64,000 bases of DNA from Acidiferrum sp963764675 (GCA_963764675.1 CAVXTQ010000008.1:402756-466755); one strand, 5' to 3'; positions 18,642 to 28,303 are shown, counted from the first letter of the stretch. Notes: a model not told the origin generated them from the sequence alone. Numbers and translations are program-made.

Positions 18642-19802
18642 CTAATGTCCCGCAGCGCCGCCGTTGCCGTTCGCTCCCTGCACTTGCTCCATCACTGGAG
18701 CCCCGTCCTGCAAAAACTGCAATCCGGACGTAATGATGTGGTCCCCAGCCTTAATCCCACTCCACACCGCATAATCATTCCCTACCGTGTCGCCAATCTT
18801 CAACAATTTCTGGCGTGCCACCGCACCCTTCCCATCGTTAACCGCCAAAAACGCGAAAAACTCTCCATTGATCCGCGTCACGGCCAAGATCGGAATCACG
18901 GTGCCGTCATGCGAGCCCCAAACCACCTGCGCGCGCACCTGCTGGGCCACGCGCAGCCTTCCTTGCGCGTTTTCCACCGCCGACTTCGCCAATACCGTCT
19001 GCGTATCCGTGTCCACCCGCGATGAGACGAACGTGATCCGCGTCTCCGCCAGCGCATTCCCCGCGGTGTCCAGCAGGTGCACCGGCACGCCCAACCTCAG
19101 GTCCCTCGCGCGATCCGCAGGCACGTAGATGTATGCTTCCAGCGCCCCGGGCTCATCCACGGTCGTCAGCAGCGTCGTCACCTGAACGCGATCTCCAGGA
19201 CGCACCGGAATATCGCCCACGATTCCGTCCATCGGTGCCGCCACCTTGTAGTAGTGCAGTTCCACCTGTTGCTGGTTCACTTGCTCTTCCAGCGACTTCA
19301 GTTGCGCGGCAGCGGCGTCGTAGGTGCTCTGCGCGTTGTCGAGTTCCTGCTTGGGCACCACGCCCGCCTCAAAGAGCTTCTTCTCGCGCTCCAACTGAAC
19401 CTGCGCATACCGCAAACTTGCTTCCTGCGCCACGCGCGCCGCTTCCTGGCTGCTCACCGTGGCCTGCTGTTTCAACGGATCGATCTGCAGCAGCGGCGTC
19501 CCGGTCGTTACCCGGTCGCCGGACTTCACGAAGATCTTCGTGATCTGCCCTTCCACTTGCGGATTGATCGTCGCCGAATGCCGCGACTTCAAGATCGAAA
19601 GGTATTCCGTCGTATCCGGAATCTTCTGCGACTTCGCGATCATCACCTGCACCGGCATCGCGGGTGGCGCCCCACCAGCCGTGGCCGGATCGCCCGCCGC
19701 CGTTTTTCCACACCCTGCCGCCAAGGCTGCCAAGCCGAATACGGTCGCCGCCAGCGCCCTACGATTCCCTGGTTGTACTGTTTCTGGATGCCACATGCGC
19801 AA
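18642..19802 (-). CDS. RND efflux periplasmic adaptor (membrane fusion protein)
   Basis: A 386-residue lipoprotein with signal and lipobox LAALAAGC near residue 31. It has the HlyD/AcrA layout. The first lipoyl half is followed by a coiled-coil hairpin (residues about 110-180, EAGVVPKQELDNAQSTYDAA), then the second lipoyl half (VAAPMDGIVGDIPVRPGDRV) and a beta-barrel. The C-terminus ends in a low-complexity Gly/Asn/Ala tail. It bridges the inner-membrane permease encoded just downstream and an outer-membrane channel. The intergenic segment upstream carries hairpin repeats and no linked regulator gene is seen. Confidence 0.93.
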   Translation of the reverse strand: MRMWHPETVQPGNRRALAATVFGLAALAAGCGKTAAGDPATAGGAPPAMPVQVMIAKSQKIPDTTEYLSILKSRHSATINPQVEGQITKIFVKSGDRVTTGTPLLQIDPLKQQATVSSQEAARVAQEASLRYAQVQLEREKKLFEAGVVPKQELDNAQSTYDAAAAQLKSLEEQVNQQQVELHYYKVAAPMDGIVGDIPVRPGDRVQVTTLLTTVDEPGALEAYIYVPADRARDLRLGVPVHLLDTAGNALAETRITFVSSRVDTDTQTVLAKSAVENAQGRLRVAQQVRAQVVWGSHDGTVIPILAVTRINGEFFAFLAVNDGKGAVARQKLLKIGDTVGNDYAVWSGIKAGDHIITSGLQFLQDGAPVMEQVQGANGNGGAAGH

Positions 19803-19927
19803 ACACGTCTCCCTGGAGCTATCCTTCGATCCTACGCCAACTTACCGCACACACCAAGCACGCACAACCGTGACTGAATTAGACGCCAGGAAGGGAATTG
19901 CGTTACTTCTTACAGCCACTTTCGAGT

Positions 19928-19945
19928 GCGGTAGCTCGCTACCGC
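19928..19945 (-). repeat. Perfect 8-bp hairpin repeat, GCGGYRGC-GA family
   Basis: The arms GCGGTAGC and GCTACCGC are perfect inverted copies. Read on the minus strand they are separated by GA and followed by ACTC. The same plan with different but still pairing bases occurs at 37972-37989, so the pairing is conserved rather than the sequence. Confidence 0.7.
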
Positions 19946-20013
19946 CTTTACGGCTGTTAGACCGGCACCCAGGTTCCGGCTGAGTGCCACATTGGCAAAA
20001 ATTGTCATCCTGA

Positions 20014-20034
20014 GGCTATCCGACAAGGATAGCC
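20014..20034 (-). repeat. Perfect 8-bp hairpin repeat, TCCTGAGG family
   Basis: The arms GGCTATCC and GGATAGCC surround a 5-base loop. On the minus strand the hairpin is followed by TCAGGATGACA, which also follows the hairpin at 37871-37891. Confidence 0.7.
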
Positions 20035-20376
20035 GATCGCAGATCCGGCTCCTGCCGGAAAGGACCTCAACGCGGCTTTGCACCCTAGACTCGGCGTCCT
20101 CTAGCCGCACCGGCCGCAGCCACATCCGCTCTGTCTCCAGTTCGGGAATCATCGCCGCCTCACCGTCCTAGAGCTAAATACCCTGTTTCCAGCATCCTCG
20201 GCCACACGAAAAAACATTGAGCTGCTTGTCGATTCCCGCCCGGCCCGTTCGACGCGTAAGTGGAGACAGACCCCGCGCCCAGCGCCCCGTAACATTCGGT
20301 GCCCAGCGCAGTCCAACCTCATATATAAAAGTAGCGGCCCTGATACGGTGTCCGCTCAACGCTCAAGGAGAAGAAA

Positions 20377-20802
20377 ATGCGCTTCATGATGATCATCTTT
20401 CCGAAAGACTACGTAAACGCAAAACCCGGCTGGGTACCCGACCTTAAAAGTATGGAGAAAATGGGCAACTACAACGAGCAACTAGGGAAAGCCGGCGTGC
20501 TGCTCGCGCTCGACGGCCTAACCCCGCCCGCGACGATGAGCGCGCGTGTCACCTTCAAGGCCGGCAAATCGAAAGTTACCGACGGCCCGTTTACCGAAGC
20601 GAAGGAAGTGGTCGGCGGCTACTGGATCATCGAGGTGAAGTCGCGCGAAGAGGCGCTCGAATGGGCCTCGCGCATCCCCGGAGAGGATAACGTAATGGTT
20701 GAAGTTCGCCGGATGTTTGACGTAACCGACTTCGATCCCGAGACCCAAAAGGAGATCCAAAAGAAGTTCGGCGACGCCGGCGCTGAGCTGGGCCAGCAAT
20801 AG
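20377..20802 (+). CDS. YciI-like (YCII/DGPF domain) protein
   Basis: A 141-residue cytoplasmic protein with a strong ribosome site (AAGGAG) before the ATG. The conserved family stretch VTDGPFTEAKEVVGGYWIIE is intact and is followed by EALEWASRIP. It belongs to the YCII-related, dimeric alpha-beta barrel group often found beside ECF sigma factors in Acidobacteriota and Actinobacteria. No sigma factor gene is near here. The biochemical role is unknown; related YciI proteins have been proposed to be small-molecule hydrolases or sensors. Confidence 0.85.
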   Translation: MRFMMIIFPKDYVNAKPGWVPDLKSMEKMGNYNEQLGKAGVLLALDGLTPPATMSARVTFKAGKSKVTDGPFTEAKEVVGGYWIIEVKSREEALEWASRIPGEDNVMVEVRRMFDVTDFDPETQKEIQKKFGDAGAELGQQ

Positions 20803-21207
20803 CTTTGTAACTCGCTGAGACTCACCTGCGAATACTTGGCGATGCGTGTCGATTTCAACGCGCGTCATTCGACGTACATGTAGAGAGAGCTTCCGGGCGT
20901 TTAGGGGCGACGCAAGCTCTCTCACTATTCGCAACAAATAGGAGAACCCCTTTATGGGTTACATGATGCTCGTTCGAAGCGTTGCTCCCGCAGGGCCCAC
21001 GGAAGTCAAAGTCGATCTTGGATGCGGCGCGCAACATCATGCTTGAACTCGGCATCGCTCTTCTTTCATCGACCCGAGTGACGGACAAACCGGAAGTTTG
21101 AGACGCATGGACGTGGTGGAGCTACAATGACCTTGCCCCAAGGGGCGGATTACTCACTAACGGAAAGCACCCTCATTCCATTTCAGGCTGAACCAACACA
21201 GCCCCCC
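20803..21207. other. Gene-poor segment with an inverted repeat and a possible 30-codon ORF
   Basis: A perfect 10-bp inverted repeat (20883-20892 and 20914-20923, arms GAGAGAGCTT and AAGCTCTCTC) with a 21-base spacer lies 80 bases after the YciI-like gene. It is followed by AGGAGA and a 30-codon reading frame at 20954-21046 that begins MGYMMLVRSV, like the start of other YCII-type proteins. This could be a truncated second YciI copy or a leader peptide. I cannot support a full gene. Confidence 0.4.
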
Positions 21208-22308
21208 CTAATACAAATCCCGCGGATCAATCGGTTTCCCCGACAACCCCAACTGCAAAACCTCCATCTGCTCTGGACGATCGAACACCTTACCTGGGAA
21301 GAACCTCTTCGTGATCACCCGCACCCCACCAAACGCCACACCCATCACCACCGCCACGACCATGAAAAGCCCCGTACCGATGAAGATCTTGCCCAGCACC
21401 GTGGACCACGGCGGATCGGTCGCCGTCTGGCTCGGCTCATTCCAAGTCACTTGTGTCTCGTAATTCACCGCACTGCGCAATTTCTCGGCATACTCCGCCG
21501 AGGTAGGCGCCAGCACCATCGACAGCAGCGACCCCTTCCGCTCCACGCTCGCGTCCTGTTTTGCCGCCAACAATGCCCTCTGCAGATGCCGCAAATGCAA
21601 TTCGGCCAACTGCGGCGTCGGATAGTCGATCAGCAGTAGCACCGCCTCGTTCGCCCCAGTCTTGTACCGCGCAAAGATGGCCTCCGCCCCGGACGAAAAC
21701 CCCGCCTGATCCACCAGCGAAGCAAAATCGGCGCGGCCTTCCGCCCCGGCTGCCAGCCGAAAGGCCACAGGCCCCAAGGCGTAACGCTCGGCGCTCGGAA
21801 CTCGCCCATCTTTGGGCAGAAATGTCTGGATCGGCGGGAACGGCGTTTTGTCGGCCGTCGCCATGATTCGGCGCAGCAAATCTTGCAGATCGCCCATCGA
21901 AACGTCGGATGCTGGGGCCAGCTCCACGAGCAGATTCCCCGCGGACAGCAGTGCGCGTTCTCGATCAAAAGCGGCCGTATGAGTCAGACTGACGTCGAAC
22001 GTTGTCATGCCCGGTGAGCGCAGATACGTAAACGCCTCATAGGCGCCGCTCGAATCCTGAAACGCATACGCCGTGGCTTTGGTCGTGTTCCGTCCAAAGC
22101 TGTAGGTTGCGAAGGCCGTCTGCGAGACGCCCGCTTCGGAGAACAATGCACGCTTCTGCTCGTCGCTGGCGAAGTTCGGTGCAAGTCGCCGAACGGGACC
22201 CGTGGCCGTCCACTGACCGAACTTTGCGGGAAGGTCCGCCCGCGGATTCTGAGCCGAGGAGATCGAGGCTGCTAGGGCGAGAGCGGCAAATAAGAGAAAC
22301 GAGCGCAT
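21208..22308 (-). CDS. Secreted hypothetical protein with a C-terminal membrane anchor
   Basis: About 366 residues from the ATG at 22308. An in-frame start 18 codons upstream is less likely because the signal peptide (MRSFLLFAALALAASISSAQ) begins here. After a soluble region with no motif I recognise, there is one transmembrane helix near the C-terminus (IFIGTGLFMVVAVVMGVAFG) and a short basic cytoplasmic tail. It resembles DUF6599-type proteins of Acidobacteriota, a tentative assignment. The next gene upstream is the cell-wall amidase 28 bases away on the same strand, which may hint at an envelope role. Confidence 0.6.
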   Translation of the reverse strand: MRSFLLFAALALAASISSAQNPRADLPAKFGQWTATGPVRRLAPNFASDEQKRALFSEAGVSQTAFATYSFGRNTTKATAYAFQDSSGAYEAFTYLRSPGMTTFDVSLTHTAAFDRERALLSAGNLLVELAPASDVSMGDLQDLLRRIMATADKTPFPPIQTFLPKDGRVPSAERYALGPVAFRLAAGAEGRADFASLVDQAGFSSGAEAIFARYKTGANEAVLLLIDYPTPQLAELHLRHLQRALLAAKQDASVERKGSLLSMVLAPTSAEYAEKLRSAVNYETQVTWNEPSQTATDPPWSTVLGKIFIGTGLFMVVAVVMGVAFGGVRVITKRFFPGKVFDRPEQMEVLQLGLSGKPIDPRDLY

Positions 22309-22336
22309 TGATACGTTTCGGTTAGACACCAACAGA

Positions 22337-24526
22337 CTACTGCGGGTTCCGGGTTTGTTCAACTGAAGCGGATGCCATAGATCGGCTGGGCGGTTTCAAT
22401 GGTAGCTTCGGGAGGTTCACGGTAACGCTGTTCAGGCTTTGCAAATAACTCGCCACGCCCTGATACAAACCCTCGGCAACTCGTTGACGGTGCTCGGGTT
22501 TCTTCAAAAGCTGTTCGTCGGCGGGATTGCTCAAAAACGAAATCTCCGTCAGGATCGACGGCATATCCGCCCCGATCAGCACCACAAACGGCGCTTTACG
22601 CACCCCTCGATCCTTCACCGGTTTGTAGCTTTTCTGAATGCGTTTCGCCAGCGACTCCTGAATGTCTGCGGCAAATTCCCGAGACTCGTCGATCTTCTCG
22701 CTCCGCGCGATCTTCTTCACCAGGTCCTCGAGGTCGTGCACGCTTTCCTGCGCGGTAGCGTTCTCGCGCGACGCCACTTCCATCGCATCCGGCGAGCCCT
22801 TCAGGTTCAGGTAGTAGGTCTCAATCCCCCGGGCCCCGTGGTCGTGGCTCGAGTTCGCATGGATCGAGATAAACAGGTCGGCCTTCGCCTCATTCGCGAT
22901 GCGCGTGCGCTCTTCCAGCGGAATGAAAGTGTCATCCGACCGCGTGTATACGACGTCCGCTCCCGGCAGGCGCTGCTGGATGATCTTGCCCAGGCGCAGC
23001 GCCACATCTAGGCACAAGTCCTTCTCCATCAAGCCCGTCGGGCCGATTGTGCCGGTGTCGTGCCCGCCATGTCCCGCGTCAACCACAATGCGGCCAATTT
23101 TCAGCCCCAGTGTACGCGTCAGCGTAGCCTGGCCGTCGCGCGTTGGTTGCGCTGTAGCCGCCGGCTGAATGAGATCGGGTTTCGTGCCGGTGGACTTAAG
23201 CGATTTCGACTTCATGTTTGCCGACGGCAAAGTCTGCACCGGTGCCGGCGCCGAATTCGCTGCCATCGAGCCGTCCATCGCGTTGGCAGCACCACGGGGC
23301 GTACCCGCGCTGCTGGCAGGCTGCCGCGACGACAAACCCGCTTCGCCCGTCGCAGCCTTCTCGGCAGGCTGCACAGCCGGCCGCGCCGCAGCGTCCATCG
23401 CGGTCGCTACTTCAACGCCCGAGCCATCACCCACTTGCGGCGGAGTGCGCTTGGACTTCGCAGTTCGCGGGGGCGCATTATCCGAGTACAGATCAATCAT
23501 TAACTCCGGCGGATTACTCTGCAATGTCGAGGTGTAGTCGCGCACGCCGGTCACATCCAGCACCACGCGCACGATGCCGGAATGATTCTGTGCAACGCGC
23601 ACCGCGGTCAGCAGCGCGCCTTCGATGCGAACGTTGCCCTTCGCCACTTCCGGCGCGAGCCGCGCGGTGTGCAAATCGAAGAATATCCGGTCGGGATTGC
23701 GAATTCGCGCCGATGAGTATTCCACGGCGTCTTCCAGGTCGATGGTCACGCGCGTCGATTCCGCCGACGCGCTGGCGCTGATGCGCCTCACCCGCGGCAC
23801 ACCACCGGAAGGCGCCGCCGCCGACGAGCCCGCATCGTCACGCGTCTCGCGAGCAGATTCCGCTGGCTCTTCCGTCTTCGACGCCGAAGGAGCCGCGCCT
23901 GGCGCGGCGTTCTTCACCGCGTTCTTCACCGCTGGGGGCGCGTCGGGGGCTTGCAACAACGCCAACTCCGCGCGCGCTTCCAGCACTTCGCGCCGGTGCG
24001 GCGAGCGCGGGTACTTCTTCAGGAACTCATCGTAGGTTTTCGACGCTGCCGCTGGATCGCTGAGCTGATCTTTCTCGAGTTCCGCGATGCGCAGCAAGGC
24101 ATCCTGCGCGTGCCGGCTCGCCGGATAGTCATGAATCAGGAACCGATAGGAATCCACCGCCGATTGGTAATAGCCTCGACCGAAGCGGTCGCCCATCTCG
24201 GTATAAAGTTCCGCCACCACCAGCAACGCTTCGGGTACTTCGGACGCATGCGGCGTAATCAAATACACGCGCCGGTAGGTCGAGACAACTTGCTTGTATT
24301 CAGCGAGCGTGCGCTTATTGGCGGGCTTGGCGTTCAGAGTGTCGCGCTGGTCTTCGCCGCGGGCAAATTGCGCGGAGGCGGCTTGGCGCTTCACGTTAGT
24401 GGTTGTTGTTCCGGAAGCTGCCGCAGTGGCTGTGGAAAACGCGCAGAAGAGCGCCACGCCGAGCGCGGCAAAAACCGGTGAAACACGGGCGAACTCTGTG
24501 TGCAAAATTTTTCGGCCTGCGGACAT
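22337..24526 (-). CDS. N-acetylmuramoyl-L-alanine amidase with AMIN and TPR-like domains
   Basis: A 729-residue exported protein. The N-terminus has a signal peptide. Residues about 60-200 are helical TPR/tol-pal-like repeats (LLVVAELYTEMGDRFGRGYY). Residues about 250-370 form an AMIN domain that binds the cell wall. After a low-complexity Pro/Ala linker, residues about 480-710 are the Amidase_3 catalytic domain. The zinc site is visible: VVDAGHGGHDTG, the Glu in LMEKDLCLDVA, the His in FISIHANSSH, and the catalytic Glu in LTEISFLSNP. It cleaves the stem peptide from peptidoglycan during cell separation, as AmiC does. The TPR-like extension is additional to E. coli AmiC. Confidence 0.92.
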   Translation of the reverse strand: MSAGRKILHTEFARVSPVFAALGVALFCAFSTATAAASGTTTTNVKRQAASAQFARGEDQRDTLNAKPANKRTLAEYKQVVSTYRRVYLITPHASEVPEALLVVAELYTEMGDRFGRGYYQSAVDSYRFLIHDYPASRHAQDALLRIAELEKDQLSDPAAASKTYDEFLKKYPRSPHRREVLEARAELALLQAPDAPPAVKNAVKNAAPGAAPSASKTEEPAESARETRDDAGSSAAAPSGGVPRVRRISASASAESTRVTIDLEDAVEYSSARIRNPDRIFFDLHTARLAPEVAKGNVRIEGALLTAVRVAQNHSGIVRVVLDVTGVRDYTSTLQSNPPELMIDLYSDNAPPRTAKSKRTPPQVGDGSGVEVATAMDAAARPAVQPAEKAATGEAGLSSRQPASSAGTPRGAANAMDGSMAANSAPAPVQTLPSANMKSKSLKSTGTKPDLIQPAATAQPTRDGQATLTRTLGLKIGRIVVDAGHGGHDTGTIGPTGLMEKDLCLDVALRLGKIIQQRLPGADVVYTRSDDTFIPLEERTRIANEAKADLFISIHANSSHDHGARGIETYYLNLKGSPDAMEVASRENATAQESVHDLEDLVKKIARSEKIDESREFAADIQESLAKRIQKSYKPVKDRGVRKAPFVVLIGADMPSILTEISFLSNPADEQLLKKPEHRQRVAEGLYQGVASYLQSLNSVTVNLPKLPLKPPSRSMASASVEQTRNPQ

Positions 24527-24543
24527 GCGTGCCCTACGCCCTT

Positions 24544-24566
24544 ACCTGGTCTGGCCCCGACCAGGT
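24544..24566. repeat. Perfect 8-bp inverted repeat between amidase and transglycosylase genes
   Basis: The arms ACCTGGTC and GACCAGGT are separated by 7 bases. It fills the gap after the transglycosylase gene on the minus strand. There is no T-run, so it may be a weak terminator or mRNA-processing hairpin. Confidence 0.5.
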
Positions 24567-24576
24567 CGGGGTTCCA

Positions 24577-25281
24577 TCATTCGTTGGTGAATATGATGCG
24601 GCCGGTGGGTTCCACGCTCTTGTGGATCGCTCGTGGATTGATCCACAAGCCATCGAGGCGTCCCGATCCTGGCCGGAAGTAGGCATTCTGAACTTTCTGT
24701 ACGTAGTCCCTTGTTTCGCGAAACGCCGGTACGCCGTGAGCTCGATCCACAGCCCCCTCACCGGCATTGTACGCCGCCAGAGCCAAATCCAGGTTACCAT
24801 CATACCGCTCCAGCAACACCTTCAGGTAGCGAACCCCAGCGTCCACATTCTGTTGCGGGCTGTAGGCGTCGTTTACACCAAACCGCTGTGCCGTCGTCGG
24901 AATCAACTGCATGAGTCCGACGGCACCCTTGCGGGAACGCGCCGTTGGATTCCAGTTCGACTCCGTTTCGATCACTGCGCGAACCAGCGCCGGGTCCACC
25001 CGGTGGCGGTCCGCCGCTTCCCGAACCAGTTGTTCGGCGCCGTCCCGGTCAATGCTCAGCGCCGGGCGTCCGCGGCCGGTAAACGAAGCCTCCGCGGGCA
25101 TGTAGATCGCGGCATGCGCCTTCGCGGGTGCTAGCTTGGTCTGGACGGTCGGCTCGGAATTGACCCAAAAGTGGCGGCCGCTGGTGTCCACGACCTTCGC
25201 GATCTGGGCGTTGGCCGGTTTTGCACAGCAGGCCAGCACTGCCAGATAGGCGCAGGACGCGAGGAACGCGCGTTTAGACAT
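24577..25281 (-). CDS. Lytic transglycosylase, SLT domain
   Basis: About 234 residues from the ATG at 25281. An in-frame start 14 codons upstream is less likely because the signal peptide (MSKRAFLASCAYLAVLACC) starts here. The C-terminal SLT domain holds the catalytic Glu in RAVIETESNWNP, followed by KGAVGLMQLIPTTAQRFGV and LALAAYNAGEGAV, all hallmarks of family 1 transglycosylases. It cuts the glycan backbone of peptidoglycan, leaving 1,6-anhydroMurNAc. It lies directly upstream of the amidase on the same strand, giving a small cell-wall remodelling group. Confidence 0.92.
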   Translation of the reverse strand: MSKRAFLASCAYLAVLACCAKPANAQIAKVVDTSGRHFWVNSEPTVQTKLAPAKAHAAIYMPAEASFTGRGRPALSIDRDGAEQLVREAADRHRVDPALVRAVIETESNWNPTARSRKGAVGLMQLIPTTAQRFGVNDAYSPQQNVDAGVRYLKVLLERYDGNLDLALAAYNAGEGAVDRAHGVPAFRETRDYVQKVQNAYFRPGSGRLDGLWINPRAIHKSVEPTGRIIFTNE

Positions 25282-25417
25282 CGTTGCGTGGGGAAGGCGC
25301 ACAAGTCCTCGTTTAAGTAACACGCGGAATGCTACAGGCTGCGTCCGTGGTGAGTCGATAGGTCGATAGTACTAACGGAATGTGTCCACCGACGGACACG
25401 TTTCGGGCGCAGGCGGA

Positions 25418-28303
25418 TCATAGCAAAGGCTCGACTAGGGAGGGAACGCTCTGAAGGGCAGTTTTTAGGCCAGTTGTGTCCTTTCCGCCAGCCTCGGCCA
25501 GATCGGGTCTTCCGCCGCCGGAGCCGCCCACCTGCTTGGCGAGGGCCTGGATTAGCTTGCCGGCATGGACTTTGGAGGTGAGGTCTTTGGTGACACCCGC
25601 GATGAGGGCCACTTTTCCGTTCTCGGGCATGCCCAGCGCGACCACACCGGAGCCTAGTTTTTGGCGCAGGGAATCGACTAGTTGGCGCAGGCCTTCGCGG
25701 TCCACATTTTGGACCTCTTCGGCGATCACTTTTACGCCCTTGATGGTGTGTGCACGGCCGATCAACTCGTCCAACTGGCCCAGGGCGCCTTTGCGCTTTT
25801 GCGCTTCCAGCTCTTTTTCGAGCTGCTTCACGGTTTGCGAGAGTTTTTCGACGGTAGCCAAAACGGAGTCTTCGCCGACGTTTAGCTGGCTGGCGACTTG
25901 CGTCAGGATTTGCGCCTGCTGCTGGTAGTGCTCCAGCGCGCCGATGCCGGTGACGGCCTCGATCCGGCGCACGCCCGCGGCTACGGACTGCTCGCCCACG
26001 ATTTTCAGCACTCCGATGTCGCCGATGCGGTGCACGTGCGTGCCGCCGCAAAGCTCCTTGCTGTAAAAGCCGCGGGGAGCGCGCTCGTCTGGGATGGTAA
26101 CCACGCGAACGTTGCTCTCCGGGTATTTATCGCCAAAGAACGCCAGTGCGCCCGAGGCTAGGGCATCATCGAGGGAACTGATGTTGGTTGTGATTTCAGT
26201 ATTGTGGCGAATCTCGTCGTTGACTTGCTGCTCGATGTCGCGCAGCTCCTCGGGATCGACATGCGCAAAATGCGAAAAATCGAAGCGCAGCCGCTCAGGC
26301 GCATTGAGGGAGCCGGCCTGCTTGACATGGGTGCCAAGGATGTTGCGCAGCGCTGCGTGAACCAGATGCGTGCCCGAGTGATTGCGCATGATGCGGGCAC
26401 GGCGGTCGGCATCGGCGACGACGGAGACGCGGTCGCCAACGCGCAGCGTTTCCTTGGCGTTGACCTTGTGCGCGACAAGCCCGGCCACGGGATAGTAGGC
26501 GCCGGTGACTTCGGCGAGCAGTTGCGAGCCGGATTTGTCATAGAACGCGCCAGTATCGGAGACCTGTCCGCCGGACTCGGCGTAGATGACGGTGCGGTCG
26601 AGAACGACGTCGCCGGATTCGCCTGGTCTTAGTTCGTTGACCGCGCCAGCTTTGGTGATGATCGCATCGATGCGAACGTCTTTCGCGTCAGTGCAGTGGT
26701 AGAAATCCTTCTCGGTCTTGTAGGTCTCGGCGATTTTGGCATACGCCGGATTCGCCGCCTCTTTGTGCCCGCCCTTCCACGACGCCCGCGCACGAGTGCG
26801 CTGCTCTTCCATCGCGCGTTGAAACCCAGGTTCGTCGAAGTCAATCTTTAAGTCTCTGCAGACTTGCTCTATGAAGTCGGGCGGTAGCCCAAAAGTGTCG
26901 TACATGCGGAACGCATTAGCGCCGGGATATAAGATCTTTCCGCGTCCAGGATCTGGTCTTCCCTCGAGCACTTCTACAAGTCTCCGCACGCGGTCGGCTG
27001 CTCGGAGTTGAGACAAGTCTGCCCGCAGTTGCTTCTCTCCTTCCTGTAGGTTCCCGATCTCCTTGAGCCAGATCTGCTTTTCGATATCAGCGTATACCTC
27101 CGAAAGACCCCGGCCGATCGTTCTAACAAAACGATCCTCTTCCGAGCCCAAGGTTCGACTCACAGCATCGATGGTGGTCGTTAACTCCGGATACGCTCCC
27201 TTCATCTCGTTAGCGACCGCGTGCGCCATCGCCTCCATGACTGGAATTGGTCGGTCCTCAAACAGAGAATCGGCGTGGCCAACGGCGCGCCTGATAATCT
27301 TTCTCAAAACATATCCACGACCTTCGTTGGATGGGGCCACTCCATCGCTCACGAGAAATGTCGCGGCGCGAGCATGATCGGCGATGACCCGAAGAGAGGC
27401 AGCGCCGCCCCGGCCCTCCTCAAGTTCTCCCTCTTTCTTGGCATCAACGCCGCAGAGTTCAGCGGCGCGCTTCAGAAGCGGGATGAATAAGTCGGTGTCG
27501 TAGTTGGAGATGACACCTTGGAGGACGGCGGCCGTGCGTTCGAGGCCCATGCCAGTGTCGACGCAAGGCTTGGGCAGCGGCGTCAGCGTGCCGCTGGCGT
27601 CGCGGTTGAATTGCATGAAGACTAGGTTCCAGATTTCTACGTAGCGGCCGCAGTCGCAGGGGAATTTACAGTCAGCGTGGCCCTCTTCGGAGGCTTCTGG
27701 GCCCATGTCGTAGAAGATTTCGCTGCACGGGCCGCAGGGCCCGGTGTCGCCCATGGCCCAGAAATTGTCCTTCAGGCCGGGAATGGGGACGACACGATCC
27801 GCGGGAACGTCTTGCGCGAGCCAGAAACCACGGGCTTCTTCATCGACGCCGAGCGTGGTGCCCGGCGCGACCTCCGCTCCGCCAAAAACCGTGGTGTAGA
27901 GCTTGGTCTTGTCGATGTTGAACCATTCGGGTGAGGTGATTAGCTCCCAGGCATAGGCAATCGCGTCTTTCTTGAAATAATCCCCAAAGGAAAAATTGCC
28001 CATCATTTCGAAGAAGGTATGGTGGCGCTTGGTGAAGCCGACGTTTTCGAGGTCGTTGTGCTTGCCGCCGGCGCGGACGCACTTTTGTGCAGTGGTGGCA
28101 CGGTTGTAGTCGCGCTTTTCGAGGCCGAGGAAGACGTCCTTGAACTGGTTCATACCCGCGTTGGTGAAGAGCAGCGTGGGATCGCCGTGGGGTACGAGCG
28201 AGGAACTGCGGACGCGGCGGTGGCCCTTGCTCTCAAAGAAGCGGAGAAAAGCCTCGCGGATGTCGTTGCCGCTCCAGGTCTTTGTCGATGGCCTCTCCGT
28301 CAC
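25418..28303 (-). CDS. alaS: Alanyl-tRNA synthetase
   Basis: A 961-residue enzyme that charges tRNA-Ala. The N-terminal class II catalytic core has motif 1 (REAFLRFFESKGH) and ATP-binding stretches (LFTNAGMNQFKDVFLG, TTAQKCVRAGGKHNDLENVG). The central editing domain carries the zinc ligands HSGTHLVHAAL and CGGTHVHRIG, which remove mischarged Ser and Gly. The C-terminal C-Ala domain ends in glycine-rich VGGSGGGRPDLAEAGG. It is some 80 residues longer than E. coli AlaS, mainly between the tRNA-recognition and editing regions. It appears intact. Confidence 0.97.
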   Translation of the reverse strand: MTERPSTKTWSGNDIREAFLRFFESKGHRRVRSSSLVPHGDPTLLFTNAGMNQFKDVFLGLEKRDYNRATTAQKCVRAGGKHNDLENVGFTKRHHTFFEMMGNFSFGDYFKKDAIAYAWELITSPEWFNIDKTKLYTTVFGGAEVAPGTTLGVDEEARGFWLAQDVPADRVVPIPGLKDNFWAMGDTGPCGPCSEIFYDMGPEASEEGHADCKFPCDCGRYVEIWNLVFMQFNRDASGTLTPLPKPCVDTGMGLERTAAVLQGVISNYDTDLFIPLLKRAAELCGVDAKKEGELEEGRGGAASLRVIADHARAATFLVSDGVAPSNEGRGYVLRKIIRRAVGHADSLFEDRPIPVMEAMAHAVANEMKGAYPELTTTIDAVSRTLGSEEDRFVRTIGRGLSEVYADIEKQIWLKEIGNLQEGEKQLRADLSQLRAADRVRRLVEVLEGRPDPGRGKILYPGANAFRMYDTFGLPPDFIEQVCRDLKIDFDEPGFQRAMEEQRTRARASWKGGHKEAANPAYAKIAETYKTEKDFYHCTDAKDVRIDAIITKAGAVNELRPGESGDVVLDRTVIYAESGGQVSDTGAFYDKSGSQLLAEVTGAYYPVAGLVAHKVNAKETLRVGDRVSVVADADRRARIMRNHSGTHLVHAALRNILGTHVKQAGSLNAPERLRFDFSHFAHVDPEELRDIEQQVNDEIRHNTEITTNISSLDDALASGALAFFGDKYPESNVRVVTIPDERAPRGFYSKELCGGTHVHRIGDIGVLKIVGEQSVAAGVRRIEAVTGIGALEHYQQQAQILTQVASQLNVGEDSVLATVEKLSQTVKQLEKELEAQKRKGALGQLDELIGRAHTIKGVKVIAEEVQNVDREGLRQLVDSLRQKLGSGVVALGMPENGKVALIAGVTKDLTSKVHAGKLIQALAKQVGGSGGGRPDLAEAGGKDTTGLKTALQSVPSLVEPLL

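Larger units (their letters stand above)
19803..20376. other. Gene-free segment with hairpin repeats and a GNAT gene remnant
   Basis: No intact gene is visible. On the minus strand, 20152 down to about 20090 reads MIPELETERMWLRPVRLEDA, the typical first residues of a RimJ-like acetyltransferase. The frame then runs into repeat sequence and stops. Two perfect hairpins follow (19928-19945 and 20014-20034), each related to repeats elsewhere in the window. The right end holds the leader of the YciI-like gene, with an AT-rich patch near 20319 and the ribosome site AAGGAG before its ATG. Confidence 0.6.
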
